Assembly: GCA_022843745.1 (NCBI GenBank) | Contig: JALHNB010000042.1 | Coordinates: 1 to 62,632, forward strand | Length of the DNA stretch: 62,632 bases | Direction: 5' to 3' | Source of the DNA: Anaerolineae bacterium | GTDB lineage: Bacteria > Chloroflexota > Anaerolineae > Aggregatilineales > Phototrophicaceae | Part shown: one piece after another, positions 54,628 to 62,632 of the stretch | How the letters are laid out: every line of letters begins with the position of its first letter | Numbering within the stretch: position 1 is the first letter of the stretch | Position numbers and translations under genes: made by a program | Notes under the pieces: model-generated | Seen by the model: only the letters and a program-made list of their open reading frames with translations | What the model was told of the DNA's origin: nothing | Database searches by the model: none

Positions 54628-56661
54628 TTCCAGACCGTAACTCAACGCCCCTTCAGTCTGGCTAACATGAAATGCGAGTTCGGTTACAGGTTGTAAAAAT
54701 GTCGCGGGAATAACCGCCCTCAATATTTGATTTGCAGCATCAATTTCTTCAAGTTCGACGAAGTGACCATTCACTTCAAATTTCAGACTGTCGGTAACGT
54801 CCAAATCTATCGGGCGGGTGATTCGAAACTGAATTTCCAGCGGCCTATCGGTAACAGGGTTAATCAAAATTGTGGATCGAGTGCCGCGCATCGTCCACAA
54901 ACGATGACGATCTGGATCAGCAGCTTCCCACCCCATACCGCGAATCACCCGATCAAACTCTATCCGTATATGCGCTTGTGGTGGGCTGTTCACCGGAAAA
55001 CACGATTCCAGCGGCCAGCAGGTGAAAAATGTGGCTGCACGTTCCGGGAGTGGTGCATCCTGGTTCATCAGGAGATAAGGATTATAGTCTTGTGCGCCGG
55101 GTTCACGCATCAATTCCAGGGGGATTTCATCCAATAGCTCAATCTCACCACCAGCCTTCGTCCGAAATGCGATCATCTCGTTATAAGGGATCGTTGTCGG
55201 CATCCCAAAATATACTCGGTCAACATGAGTGCCTGCCAGGTTACAGGAAATGTCGATTCGTGTGTCGGGCGAAGGATATAAGTTACAGAAATTGGCCTTC
55301 ACGTTGCTCCCGTACAGATAGCTAAGCGCCCCGGATAAGACAATATCAAAACCCGTTGTTCGCCAAGCGATCTGATACAAGTCTGCCTCGTCAATAACCA
55401 GGATCGTAGCATCAGGATCAATCTGTGGTGCCTGCACAATAATTCCGGCCAGCAAACGCTGGATATATATGGATGAATCAACATAAAAAGCGTGCTGGTT
55501 TAAAGCGTAAATAGCTGCCAGGGTGATCAGAACTCCACTCATCATCATCGTAAACACGGGAAGCCATCGGGTCACTCCATATAAAAGGACTGCCACAAAC
55601 AGCGCTGCCCCCAGCGACGATGCCAGATGCGTCCGCCAGTGTTCAGATTCAAATGTGCTGGGCAAATAAACGCTGTAGCCCATCACGATCACGATCAATC
55701 CAACCGCCAGAAGGGCAAAATATGTTTTCCTAGTGAGGTTGGCTTTCGTGAAGTGATGCCCGCTGACCACAACAACCAGCAGCCCCGCCAGTCCTGCTAC
55801 AGGCAAATATGGCGATTGGGAATTCAGATGCTTGAGTGGGATTCTCCACTCAATGATATGGCGATAGTAAAGGGGGGGAATCCGCCTCAGCATGGACTCG
55901 ATACGGAAAGCCCCAGATGATTGTGCTTCCTCGATTCGGCCCCGAAGGTATCCTCCAACCTCTCCGGTTTGGGTGATATTAAAGATCGTCCATGTGAGCA
56001 GCACTGTCGGGATCATCAACCATAGAATGGTCGTTTTCCAGAATCGTGTACTGAAGGTACGATCCAACCAGAGCAGCAGCAGCGGACTGGCAAGCAGCAG
56101 CAGATACATGACCTCATACGTTAACAAGGTCAACAATTGTACGCCCCACAAAACCGGCCATAGCCAGCCGTTGGCCTGCTGCCAATAGCGAATGAGCAGG
56201 TAAATCGCCAGGAGTCCTAAAAAAATTGAAAAGTCAATGTTGATGGAGCGAAACGAAAACAGCCCTACATCAGCGGGATAAATGATAAAGAGTAAAGCTG
56301 TCATAAGAGCGATATGGGGTATTTTGGGAATGACTCGTCGCAGGACGGCGTAAACCACCAGAGCTTTACCAATAAACAAACCCATCGATGCAAGGTTATA
56401 AGTCAGGAACAAATCATCAAATGGCAATAAACTCAGCACCGCGAAAAACGAAAACACGAGAGGACGTGTAGGGTTTACGGGGCTGAATATCGCCTGTCTG
56501 CCGAGTTGCAGATCGTTTAAGACTGTCCATTCTTCAAATGCGCCAACGGTTGTGTTAACGCCGAAAGGTATCCACAACAAAATCACCAGAGCGATAATCA
56601 TGAATGTGGCGGAGACGAAAAGCGGAATGGCTGTAATGCGCTTCTGGATGGTTTGAATCAT
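54598..56661 (-). CDS. polytopic membrane protein, glycosyltransferase-like
   Basis: 687 residues. About twelve hydrophobic segments fill residues 15-430, of the GT-C glycosyltransferase kind (for example the ALLFIIYPADVGLFSFRSINIDFSIFLGLLAIYLLIRYW region), then a soluble extracytoplasmic domain (about 450-687). No canonical GT-C DxD in a helix loop is certain. A role in polysaccharide or lipid sugar transfer is a guess. It follows the big transporter-HEAT gene at 11 bases on the same strand, so both are on one transcript. Confidence 0.65.
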   Translation of the reverse strand: MIQTIQKRITAIPLFVSATFMIIALVILLWIPFGVNTTVGAFEEWTVLNDLQLGRQAIFSPVNPTRPLVFSFFAVLSLLPFDDLFLTYNLASMGLFIGKALVVYAVLRRVIPKIPHIALMTALLFIIYPADVGLFSFRSINIDFSIFLGLLAIYLLIRYWQQANGWLWPVLWGVQLLTLLTYEVMYLLLLASPLLLLWLDRTFSTRFWKTTILWLMIPTVLLTWTIFNITQTGEVGGYLRGRIEEAQSSGAFRIESMLRRIPPLYYRHIIEWRIPLKHLNSQSPYLPVAGLAGLLVVVVSGHHFTKANLTRKTYFALLAVGLIVIVMGYSVYLPSTFESEHWRTHLASSLGAALFVAVLLYGVTRWLPVFTMMMSGVLITLAAIYALNQHAFYVDSSIYIQRLLAGIIVQAPQIDPDATILVIDEADLYQIAWRTTGFDIVLSGALSYLYGSNVKANFCNLYPSPDTRIDISCNLAGTHVDRVYFGMPTTIPYNEMIAFRTKAGGEIELLDEIPLELMREPGAQDYNPYLLMNQDAPLPERAATFFTCWPLESCFPVNSPPQAHIRIEFDRVIRGMGWEAADPDRHRLWTMRGTRSTILINPVTDRPLEIQFRITRPIDLDVTDSLKFEVNGHFVELEEIDAANQILRAVIPATFLQPVTELAFHVSQTEGALSYGLEFDWLEANSL

Positions 56662-56672
56662 GCTTCTTTCGA

Positions 56673-59600
56673 TCAGGGAGAATTTTGCGCCATTAAATCC
56701 GATACTTGCTGGGTAGAGGCGCGCAGACGCAGACTGAGCATCTTGACAATGCTTTGCATGATCTCCATGCGACTTGCCATCAGCTCGTAAAATTTATCCT
56801 GCTGGATTTTGAGGACGCTGGTTTCTTCGAGCGCCGTCGCGCTGGCGGAACGCGGGAGGTTATCAAACAGCGCCATTTCCCCCAGAGCATCACCCTTCTG
56901 GAAAACAATCAATTCCTGTTTGCCTTTATGAATGCGCAGCCGCCCTTTGACCACAATATACAGACAGTCTCCCGAATCGCCTTCATGAAACAAGGTCTGG
57001 TCGGCCTGCAAATGCTCCTCATCGGTAATTTGCGCGATGTGGAAAATTTCGCGGGCATCAATATCCTTGAACAGCACGACACCTTTGAGCATGATCGTTT
57101 TTTCGAGTGTTGAGTACATTTTGTCTGTCCTGGTAAAAGTCGGGAATCGCAACTGGGGGATTTTTTCGCGTAAGCCGCCGCCGTTTTGCGAAAGATAACG
57201 GTTGACCAACTCCCGATTCGCGGCGGAGTCCGGCACACGATTCCAGTTAACCTGTGAGATTACCGTTTGACGATGGTTGCGGAGGACAAAATCCAGCGCT
57301 ACCAGCGAGCGCCATTCATCCTGCGAGACAATATAGCCGAGAATCTCATCATCCAGGTTGTCCGGCAAATGACCAAAATAGCGCTGTCCCATGCGGGCGA
57401 TCTCGCCCACAACAGGCAGTTCGAACAACGGAATAATCACATCTCGCTCGTTTTTGGAAAGCACGTTTTCCATGATTTCCAAAACGTTGCCGATATTAGC
57501 GGATTGTGGCGACCTGACCTGCTCAATAATCGACTCGATCTGTGTTTCAGGCACATCCATGATGCTGAGTTTGAGCAGCGCCGGAAGTGTTTCCTGAATA
57601 TCGTTCGAGATTACTTCCGACATGAGCGGTTCATCCGGCCCTATCAGATCAATTAATTGGTAATAAGTGTAGACGATCCGCGCCAGATCCATCGTTTGAT
57701 CGTCAATTTGTGCCAGCACGTCCGGCGGAAGTGCTTCCTGCCGCGCGATTAGCAGCAGCGTGTTTACGGCCTCGGCATACAGGATACGATTATTGATGTC
57801 GAGCAGTCGGATAAGCTGGTCGATCACTGAGCGAGTCGGATAATTGCGGAGCGCCTGAGTAATACCCTGCTTCAGCGGCAGCGGCGAACCTTTATCGCGC
57901 AGGAGCGTCGTCAAAACTTCGACCACATGCTCTGTCGAGTAGTTTTTGAGGACGTTCTCGGCAACGGGCTGTGTGGCGGGCTTGCGCAGGTTATAGGCAA
58001 TAGAAACCAGCGTTTCGTTATCGGCGGGTTTTTCTTTCGCCCAATAACCCGGATTCACGACCATTTCCAGGACGACACGACGCGCTCTCGTGGACTGGCG
58101 ATTCAACATATCACGCAGCATCGACTCGTGTACCACTGCTGAGGAAACCGAAGTCGGCAGCGTGGAGAGCGTTCGCAGGGCAATAACGTTTTCCTCTGCA
58201 ACCGGGCCTTCCAGCATATCGCGGAGCGTATCCTGAGCGCGGTTGATCGGCCCACTGTTCATCGTCAGAATGCCCCAGGCTGCCGCTGCCCGAACTTCAG
58301 GGTTAGTATCGGCGAGATGGCGTTCGAAAGCGGGAATCATCTCGTTCATGTCACGCTTCGCCGCAGCCATAATCGCTTCGTCAGTCAGATCTTTAGGCTC
58401 ACCGTCAATCAGATAATGCAGTTCTTCCGCCGTGATAATGTCGGGATATGTACCGGCGATGTCCATAATTTTCTGGCGAATGAGAAAACTGCCCTCGTGA
58501 AACAGCCTCGTCAGCGTCTTTGCCCAGGGCGTAAGCGGCATATTTTCGATCATGCCCAGCGTAAACGCCTGCTCGACTTCATCGGGGCTGTTCAGGCTGC
58601 GATCAATGGTCGAAATCGTCGTCGCGTCTGTCTCGTCCAGATTCAAATCTTCGAGTGCCAATTGACGCTGCTGGATGCTCGACATCAATTCCGCCACGTA
58701 ACCTTTACGCAGCCGGAATGTCATTGGAATCCACACGGCTACGATGGCGAGGAGAATCACGCCGATGATAATCACGCGCGTGTCAAAGTCCGAAACAACG
58801 GTCACGACCATAAAGCTGAGGAGGCCAGCGATGCTCTGCATAATCGAGGGAACAGTTGCGCTCACAAATGGCCTGAAAGCCAGCTTGCGCTGCGGCGAGA
58901 CTGGCACCCAGAGCAGTTCCATCGAGGTTTCGTTGAGCGTAAAGCGTATGGCGGCATCGCTTATTCGAAGCAGCGCACCTGTCAGAATGACCGGAGCAAG
59001 CAATACCGCTGTCGCATTGATACCGACGGCAATCGGCAAAATAATCAACCCCGCCAGGATACCAAAGCGCGTCAGCAGCTTACCGACGACGAACAACCGC
59101 AGGAACAATTGAAGGAAACCCAACAGCGCCGACACCTGCCCAAAAAATGCCGTCAGCCCAACGTCATTGTTGCTAAAAAAGTGATTGGCGATCAGCTTAT
59201 ACTGGTAATCGGCAATCGTCGCCACCAGGATGGTCGCGGCGATCACGGCTATGATGGTTCTGAGATAGCCATCCATCTTGACCGTTTCCTGCTTAACAGT
59301 CGGGTCGGATGATGTTCCGGCTTGCACCTGCCGCATATAAGGCCGCGCCCGCCGGATCATGACGACGGATAAGAGTATAAAACCCGCTGCCAGGATGAGA
59401 ACAGCCGGAGAGCCAAAGGCCAGGGTAAACGGTGACAGCGCCAGACCGCCCAGAATAGTCGCCAGCGCCCCGCCCACAGGCAGTACGCCAAAAATGCGTT
59501 TTGCCTGCCGTGTGTCAAAAATGGTTGAGGCAAAAATATAAAACTGGAAAAAGATGATGTTGTTAATCACCTCCATCCAGATATAAAACACGATCAGCGC

Positions 59601-59921
59601 CCAGGATTGCGACAGCAGCGGCATGAGAATCACCAGCGTAACGGCAAAGAATACGCCAGTAATCGTCAACAGCGGCACAAGCGCGACTCGTTTCGCCAGA
59701 CGTGTATAAACAGCGACGGTGAGCGCGGCGGTGATGGCAACCGGGATCAGCAGCAGGGGCAGCAGCACTTCGCCGTTCGTAATGCGGCTCAGAAAGAGCG
59801 CACTGCTTACCGAGCGTCCGGTGGTCGAGGCAGCCATGATGCAAAAATAATAGGCCGCCAGGATAACAACCGGGATGCCTTCGCCGGATTTGATATTGAA
59901 AAACTTCTGTAAGGCTTTCAT
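56673..59921 (-). CDS. MFS/NTT-like transporter fused to HEAT repeats and a cyclic-nucleotide-binding domain
   Basis: 1082 residues from the ATG at 59921 (MKALQKFFNIKSGEG). A membrane domain (about 15-405) has twelve helices of MFS/ATP-ADP exchanger-like (Tlc) style, with GVLPVGGALATILGG and ETSMELLWVPVSPQRKLAFRPF. A HEAT-repeat middle follows (about 430-880, for example the AAAKRDMNEMIPAFERHLADTNPEVRAAAAWGIL unit). The cNMP-binding domain (about 940-1070) has FHEGDSGDCLYIVVKGRLRI and the phosphate-binding cassette GEMALFDNLPRSASATA. A transporter gated by a cyclic nucleotide is the simplest reading. Confidence 0.82.
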   Translation of the reverse strand: MKALQKFFNIKSGEGIPVVILAAYYFCIMAASTTGRSVSSALFLSRITNGEVLLPLLLIPVAITAALTVAVYTRLAKRVALVPLLTITGVFFAVTLVILMPLLSQSWALIVFYIWMEVINNIIFFQFYIFASTIFDTRQAKRIFGVLPVGGALATILGGLALSPFTLAFGSPAVLILAAGFILLSVVMIRRARPYMRQVQAGTSSDPTVKQETVKMDGYLRTIIAVIAATILVATIADYQYKLIANHFFSNNDVGLTAFFGQVSALLGFLQLFLRLFVVGKLLTRFGILAGLIILPIAVGINATAVLLAPVILTGALLRISDAAIRFTLNETSMELLWVPVSPQRKLAFRPFVSATVPSIMQSIAGLLSFMVVTVVSDFDTRVIIIGVILLAIVAVWIPMTFRLRKGYVAELMSSIQQRQLALEDLNLDETDATTISTIDRSLNSPDEVEQAFTLGMIENMPLTPWAKTLTRLFHEGSFLIRQKIMDIAGTYPDIITAEELHYLIDGEPKDLTDEAIMAAAKRDMNEMIPAFERHLADTNPEVRAAAAWGILTMNSGPINRAQDTLRDMLEGPVAEENVIALRTLSTLPTSVSSAVVHESMLRDMLNRQSTRARRVVLEMVVNPGYWAKEKPADNETLVSIAYNLRKPATQPVAENVLKNYSTEHVVEVLTTLLRDKGSPLPLKQGITQALRNYPTRSVIDQLIRLLDINNRILYAEAVNTLLLIARQEALPPDVLAQIDDQTMDLARIVYTYYQLIDLIGPDEPLMSEVISNDIQETLPALLKLSIMDVPETQIESIIEQVRSPQSANIGNVLEIMENVLSKNERDVIIPLFELPVVGEIARMGQRYFGHLPDNLDDEILGYIVSQDEWRSLVALDFVLRNHRQTVISQVNWNRVPDSAANRELVNRYLSQNGGGLREKIPQLRFPTFTRTDKMYSTLEKTIMLKGVVLFKDIDAREIFHIAQITDEEHLQADQTLFHEGDSGDCLYIVVKGRLRIHKGKQELIVFQKGDALGEMALFDNLPRSASATALEETSVLKIQQDKFYELMASRMEIMQSIVKMLSLRLRASTQQVSDLMAQNSP

Positions 59922-59986
59922 CCTGTATTCGGCCTGCAAGTTAGAGACAGAATTTGATTATAGAACTGGATTCTAACAGGCGCAAT

Positions 59987-60031
59987 AAAAAAGCAGGCAA
60001 GACCATATAATAAAGGGGCTGCCTGCTTTTT
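59987..60031 (-). terminator. terminator of the response-regulator gene
   Basis: AAAAAGCAGGCA (about 59988-59999) pairs with TGCCTGCTTTTT (60020-60031). On the minus-strand transcript the stem is followed by T-rich sequence. It separates the response regulator from the big transporter gene. Confidence 0.75.
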
Positions 60032-60071
60032 CTGCTTAAAGCGATAAAAAGAATGATAAGAATAAGGCCTA

Positions 60072-60488
60072 TCAGCCTGCGAGACGATGACGGCGATCAT
60101 TAATTAATCCCGGCACAGTTCGCTCAATAGCATCGAGTACATCATAAATATCAAATGGCTTGGGGACATAATCGTTCGCGCCCAATTCCAAACCATACAT
60201 GAGGTCTTCCATTTCATAACGGGCAGACGCAAATATGAAAGGCAGCTTGCGCCATTGGGAAGTGGTGCGTATGCGCCGCAGCAGTTCATAGCCATCCACA
60301 TTGGGCATGTTCACGTCGGAGATCACCACATCAGGTGTTTGCTGACGCAGCAAGCTCATTGCTTCTTCGCCATCACCGGCTGTAACGACATCAAACCCAG
60401 CAACTTCGAGTAAAAAGGCCATACTGCGCAGAAGCGGAGCATGATCTTCAACCAACAAAATTAATCCTAGACTGTTATTGTGAGCCAT
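60072..60488 (-). CDS. stand-alone response-regulator receiver domain
   Basis: 138 residues, a receiver domain only. The acidic pair is in ILLVEDHAPLL, the phospho-acceptor aspartate is in VVISDVNMPNVDGYELL, and the later Ser/Thr-Lys region is FIFASARYEMEDLMYGLELGANDYVPKPF. No output domain, so it acts by binding a partner, for instance a kinase relay. No histidine kinase in the window. Confidence 0.9.
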   Translation of the reverse strand: MAHNNSLGLILLVEDHAPLLRSMAFLLEVAGFDVVTAGDGEEAMSLLRQQTPDVVISDVNMPNVDGYELLRRIRTTSQWRKLPFIFASARYEMEDLMYGLELGANDYVPKPFDIYDVLDAIERTVPGLINDRRHRLAG

Positions 60489-60607
60489 TTTAACCTCTCC
60501 CTCGCGTCAATTCTAAATTAAGCATATTTCAGGGTCGTCATTTTGAGAATAGTGGTTTTACATTCTTCATAAATTTTTCAGAAGGCAATAACATTTCTTA
60601 GGGATAC

Positions 60608-60637
60608 TTGACAGCGCGTTAAACAAACCTTTACAAT
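60608..60637 (+). promoter_or_regulatory. strong promoter of the ABC-F leader
   Basis: A perfect TTGACA (60608-60613), an 18-base spacer and TACAAT (60632-60637). Transcription should begin near 60644, 16 bases before the leader ORF. Confidence 0.75.
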
Positions 60638-60659
60638 AATGTTCGTCGCAGCGGATTTT

Positions 60660-60797
60660 ATGACAAAATCCCCTGTGATTAATGTCAACCAGAGTGAAGG
60701 CCAGGCAAATGACGGATACAGTTCAGAACAGCTAACCTATATTGGGGTTGACCTGCCTGCTGAACGCGTCATTTTTGATTCTGCAATTTTCGTATGA
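60660..60797 (+). CDS. possible 45-codon leader ORF upstream of the ABC-F gene
   Basis: 45 codons from an ATG 16 bases after the predicted transcription start, beginning MTKSPVINVNQSEGQAND and ending with VIFDSAIFV then TGA. The ribosome site is weak (AGCGGA 6 bases upstream). No family is recognised. The stop lies six bases before the left arm of a strong terminator, so a ribosome at the end of this ORF would block the hairpin. Confidence 0.5.
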   Translation: MTKSPVINVNQSEGQANDGYSSEQLTYIGVDLPAERVIFDSAIFV

Positions 60798-60803
60798 TGA
60801 CTC

Positions 60804-60836
60804 GCGCCGCATAGGGTTACCCTGCGGCGCTTTTGA
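60804..60836 (+). terminator. strong intrinsic terminator between leader ORF and ABC-F gene
   Basis: GCGCCGCA (60804-60811) pairs with TGCGGCGC (60823-60830). Inside, GGG pairs with CCC across a TTA loop, with a two-base bulge. A TTTT run follows at 60831-60834. Confidence 0.8.
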
Positions 60837-60872
60837 TTCACGTAAACGTTAAACCGAAAGGAAGCCTTCTTC

Positions 60873-62537
60873 ATGCTGGTTGTTTCGAATATTTCCAAGC
60901 GATTTCCCGGCGCAGACGAGCCGATACTCAAAGAGATCACCTTTACCGTTAATCCTGGCGAACGTGTCGGGCTGATCGGGCCAAACGGCAGCGGCAAAAG
61001 TACACTGATAAACATCATCATGGGCAGCCTGCCCGCCGACACAGGCAGCGTCCAATTCAACCCGCCAAAGTTACGAGTCGGCTATCTGGCGCAAGGCATC
61101 GCCGCGCCGGACGAAACACCGATTCGCGATGTGTTATCTCAACAGGCGAATGCGCTGCGTGAAGCGGAGGACGACCTTGAACGCCTGGGAATAGCGATGG
61201 TTGACGCCAATGAGTCTGAGATGGATACGCTGGCAACCGCTTACAGCGACGCGCTCGAACGCCTGGAACACGCCAGCAATGTGGTCGATTCAGGCGAGGC
61301 AGAGCGTATCTTAGCCGGGCTGAATCTGGCAGGCTTAAATCTGGATGCACCTGTTGGTATACTGTCCGGCGGTCAGAAAACGCGATTAGGGTTATCGTCA
61401 CTCCTGCTTAATCAGCCGCAGCTTCTGATTCTCGATGAGCCGACCAATCATCTCGACATCACAGGCATCGAATGGCTGGAAAGCTGGCTGCAAAATTTCC
61501 AGGGTGGCGTTCTGGTCGTCTCGCATGACCGCACCTTTCTGGATGAGATCGTGACCAGCGTGGTCGCCATCAATCAAGTCAAGCATACGGCGCGGGTTTT
61601 CGAGGGTAATTACAGCGATTATGTGGAGACGGTACATTCGGAATGGGATAAACAGTGGTCACAGTGGCGCGGTCAGCAGATCGAAATCGCCCGGATAAAA
61701 TATGCCGCTGACCGGACAATGGCAAAGTCTGTACGCAAAGAAAACGCCACTAATGACGATCAGCAGCGCCGCTATGCCAAAAAAGTCGCCAAACGCGCCA
61801 AAGCAATGGAAAAACGGCTGGATCGCTATATCGAATCCGATGATCGTGTCGAAAAGCCGGAGCGCACCTGGCCGCTGCGGATGGATAATCTGAACAGTGT
61901 CGAAGCGCTGCCACCGGATCGCGAAATTATCACGCTGCGGGATGTGGCGATTGGCTACGATGCCAGCACACCACTTCTCACGAATCTCAATCTGACGCTG
62001 ATGTCCGGCGAACGAGTCGCGGTTCTGGGGCCAAACGGTCAAGGCAAAAGTACGCTCATGAAAACCGTGATCGGCGAACTGCCGCCGCTTTCGGGGATAA
62101 TCCGAATCGCAAACACGGTGAAAATCGGCTATCTGGCGCAGGAGCAGGAAATTCTCGACCCAACCAGCACGCCGCTGGAAACACTGCTGGCTGCCGCGCC
62201 GATGACGCAAACCGAAGCGCGAACATTCTTGCACTTCTACCTGTTTTCAGGTGACGAGGTTTTCACGCCCATCGCGCAATTGAGCTACGGCGAACGCGCC
62301 TGTTTGATGCTGGCGGCGCTGGTGGCACGTGGCGCGAATCTGCTGATTCTGGACGAGCCGATCAATCATCTGGATGTCCCGGCGCGGGAACGTTTTGAGC
62401 AAGCGATGACCGCATTCCGGGGAAGCGTGCTGGCGGTGGTGCATGACCGCTACTTTGTCGATAAATTCGCGACCAAAACCTGGCATATTGAAAACGGCAT
62501 ACTGACCGAGGAAATTCGCCAGGTGAGCGATACCTAG
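60873..62537 (+). CDS. ABC-F family ATPase
   Basis: 554 residues, with AAAGGAAG before the ATG. Two ATP-binding cassettes and no membrane helices: the first has Walker A GPNGSGKST, signature LSGGQKTRL and LDEPTNHLD; the second has GPNGQGKST, a deviant signature LSYGERACL and LDEPINHLD. The linker between them (about 235-330) is a helical, charged arm. The family binds the ribosome E site, and some members dislodge antibiotics. The leader upstream looks like an attenuator, which fits a resistance-type member. Confidence 0.93.
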   Translation: MLVVSNISKRFPGADEPILKEITFTVNPGERVGLIGPNGSGKSTLINIIMGSLPADTGSVQFNPPKLRVGYLAQGIAAPDETPIRDVLSQQANALREAEDDLERLGIAMVDANESEMDTLATAYSDALERLEHASNVVDSGEAERILAGLNLAGLNLDAPVGILSGGQKTRLGLSSLLLNQPQLLILDEPTNHLDITGIEWLESWLQNFQGGVLVVSHDRTFLDEIVTSVVAINQVKHTARVFEGNYSDYVETVHSEWDKQWSQWRGQQIEIARIKYAADRTMAKSVRKENATNDDQQRRYAKKVAKRAKAMEKRLDRYIESDDRVEKPERTWPLRMDNLNSVEALPPDREIITLRDVAIGYDASTPLLTNLNLTLMSGERVAVLGPNGQGKSTLMKTVIGELPPLSGIIRIANTVKIGYLAQEQEILDPTSTPLETLLAAAPMTQTEARTFLHFYLFSGDEVFTPIAQLSYGERACLMLAALVARGANLLILDEPINHLDVPARERFEQAMTAFRGSVLAVVHDRYFVDKFATKTWHIENGILTEEIRQVSDT

Positions 62538-62544
62538 GTTCTGT

Positions 62545-62572
62545 TGACATTTCAGCCAAATGATGTAATTTC
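62545..62572 (+). promoter_or_regulatory. promoter heading out of the window
   Basis: TTGACA (62545-62550), a 16-base spacer and TAATTT (62567-62572), after the ABC-F stop. Confidence 0.4.
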
Positions 62573-62591
62573 CTGGCATCCCCACCCCAAA

Positions 62592-62617
62592 CCCCTCCCC
62601 ATTGCAATGGGGAGGGG
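62592..62617. repeat. perfect CCCCTCCCC palindrome
   Basis: CCCCTCCCC (62592-62600) and GGGGAGGGG (62609-62617) flank ATTGCAAT. It lies just beyond the ABC-F gene and probably acts as a terminator or a dispersed repeat. Confidence 0.7.
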
Positions 62618-62632
62618 CTTAAAATCGGCTTG

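Noticed and set aside
58317-59312. 331-codon plus-strand frame inside the transporter gene
   Set aside because: It is antisense to the clearly homologous transporter-HEAT coding sequence, with no domain or ribosome site; it is a shadow frame.

Overview
The window looks like part of a bacterial chromosome of moderate GC content, most probably from the phylum Chloroflexota (Anaerolineae-like). This is an inference from gene content and style. The signs are Thr/Pro-rich secreted membrane proteins, a bactofilin-like signal-peptide membrane protein beside FHA, PspC and LiaF-like genes, a sugar ABC importer without its own ATPase, a stand-alone TrpB2, a TIR-TM-SUMF1 fusion, frequent TTG/GTG starts, and a dispersed palindromic element with GTAGGGG ends. 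I see no rRNA, tRNA, CRISPR array, prophage or insertion sequence. Nearly everything is coding, in short operons on both strands.

Layout. 1-2.8 kb (minus): a PpiC-type foldase lipoprotein and two paralogous single-pass membrane proteins with Thr/Pro stalks. 2.8-3.06 kb: a divergent control region with four dyad repeats at an exact 34-bp period, facing an esterase-fold gene that lacks the nucleophile serine. 4.2-8.2 kb (minus): a translationally coupled operon of a DUF1028 protein and three tandem membrane-anchored EEP-fold paralogues. 8.4-11.7 kb: cold-shock protein, M20 amidohydrolase and an NfeD/stomatin pair. 11.7-22.4 kb: secreted metalloprotease, MFS transporters, glucokinase, TrpB2, TIR-SUMF1, rhodanese, DUF4037 and BON protein. 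22.4-25.6 kb (minus): sugar ABC importer (binding protein and two permeases). 25.8-30.6 kb: PD40 propeller, NUDIX, alpha/beta hydrolase, an unknown protein and an M14 carboxypeptidase. 30.7-35 kb (minus): UDP-sugar dehydrogenase, FAD oxidoreductase, a small unknown and a flippase-like membrane protein, suggesting envelope polysaccharide or glycolipid work. 35.2-39.1 kb: envelope-stress style cluster. 39-44.7 kb: uncharacterised proteins, an alginate-lyase-like protein, a GlcD-type oxidase, a HEAT protein and an orphan antitoxin-like protein. 44.7-47.4 kb (minus): MgtE magnesium channel and DUF1003 protein behind a leader of about 300 nt, preceded by a gene for an extremely acidic protein. 47.5-54.5 kb: PdxT, TPR protein, YkuD L,D-transpeptidase, L-lactate dehydrogenase, SMP-30 lactonase and a U32-like protein. 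54.6-60.5 kb (minus): membrane protein, a 1088-residue transporter-HEAT-cNMP-binding fusion, and a response regulator. 60.6-62.5 kb (plus): an ABC-F protein behind what looks like a complete attenuation leader.

Most notable signals. (1) The ABC-F leader has a promoter, a 45-codon ORF, and a strong intrinsic terminator starting six bases after the stop codon, with the structural gene beyond it. (2) The MgtE operon leader carries a 22-codon ORF containing V-P-P-L-P and a branched stem structure. (3) A 34-bp-period dyad array lies between the foldase and pseudo-esterase genes. (4) About ten copies of a GTAGGGG palindrome are present. One lies between the sugar-binding-protein and permease genes, and one is read through as coding sequence in the L,D-transpeptidase.
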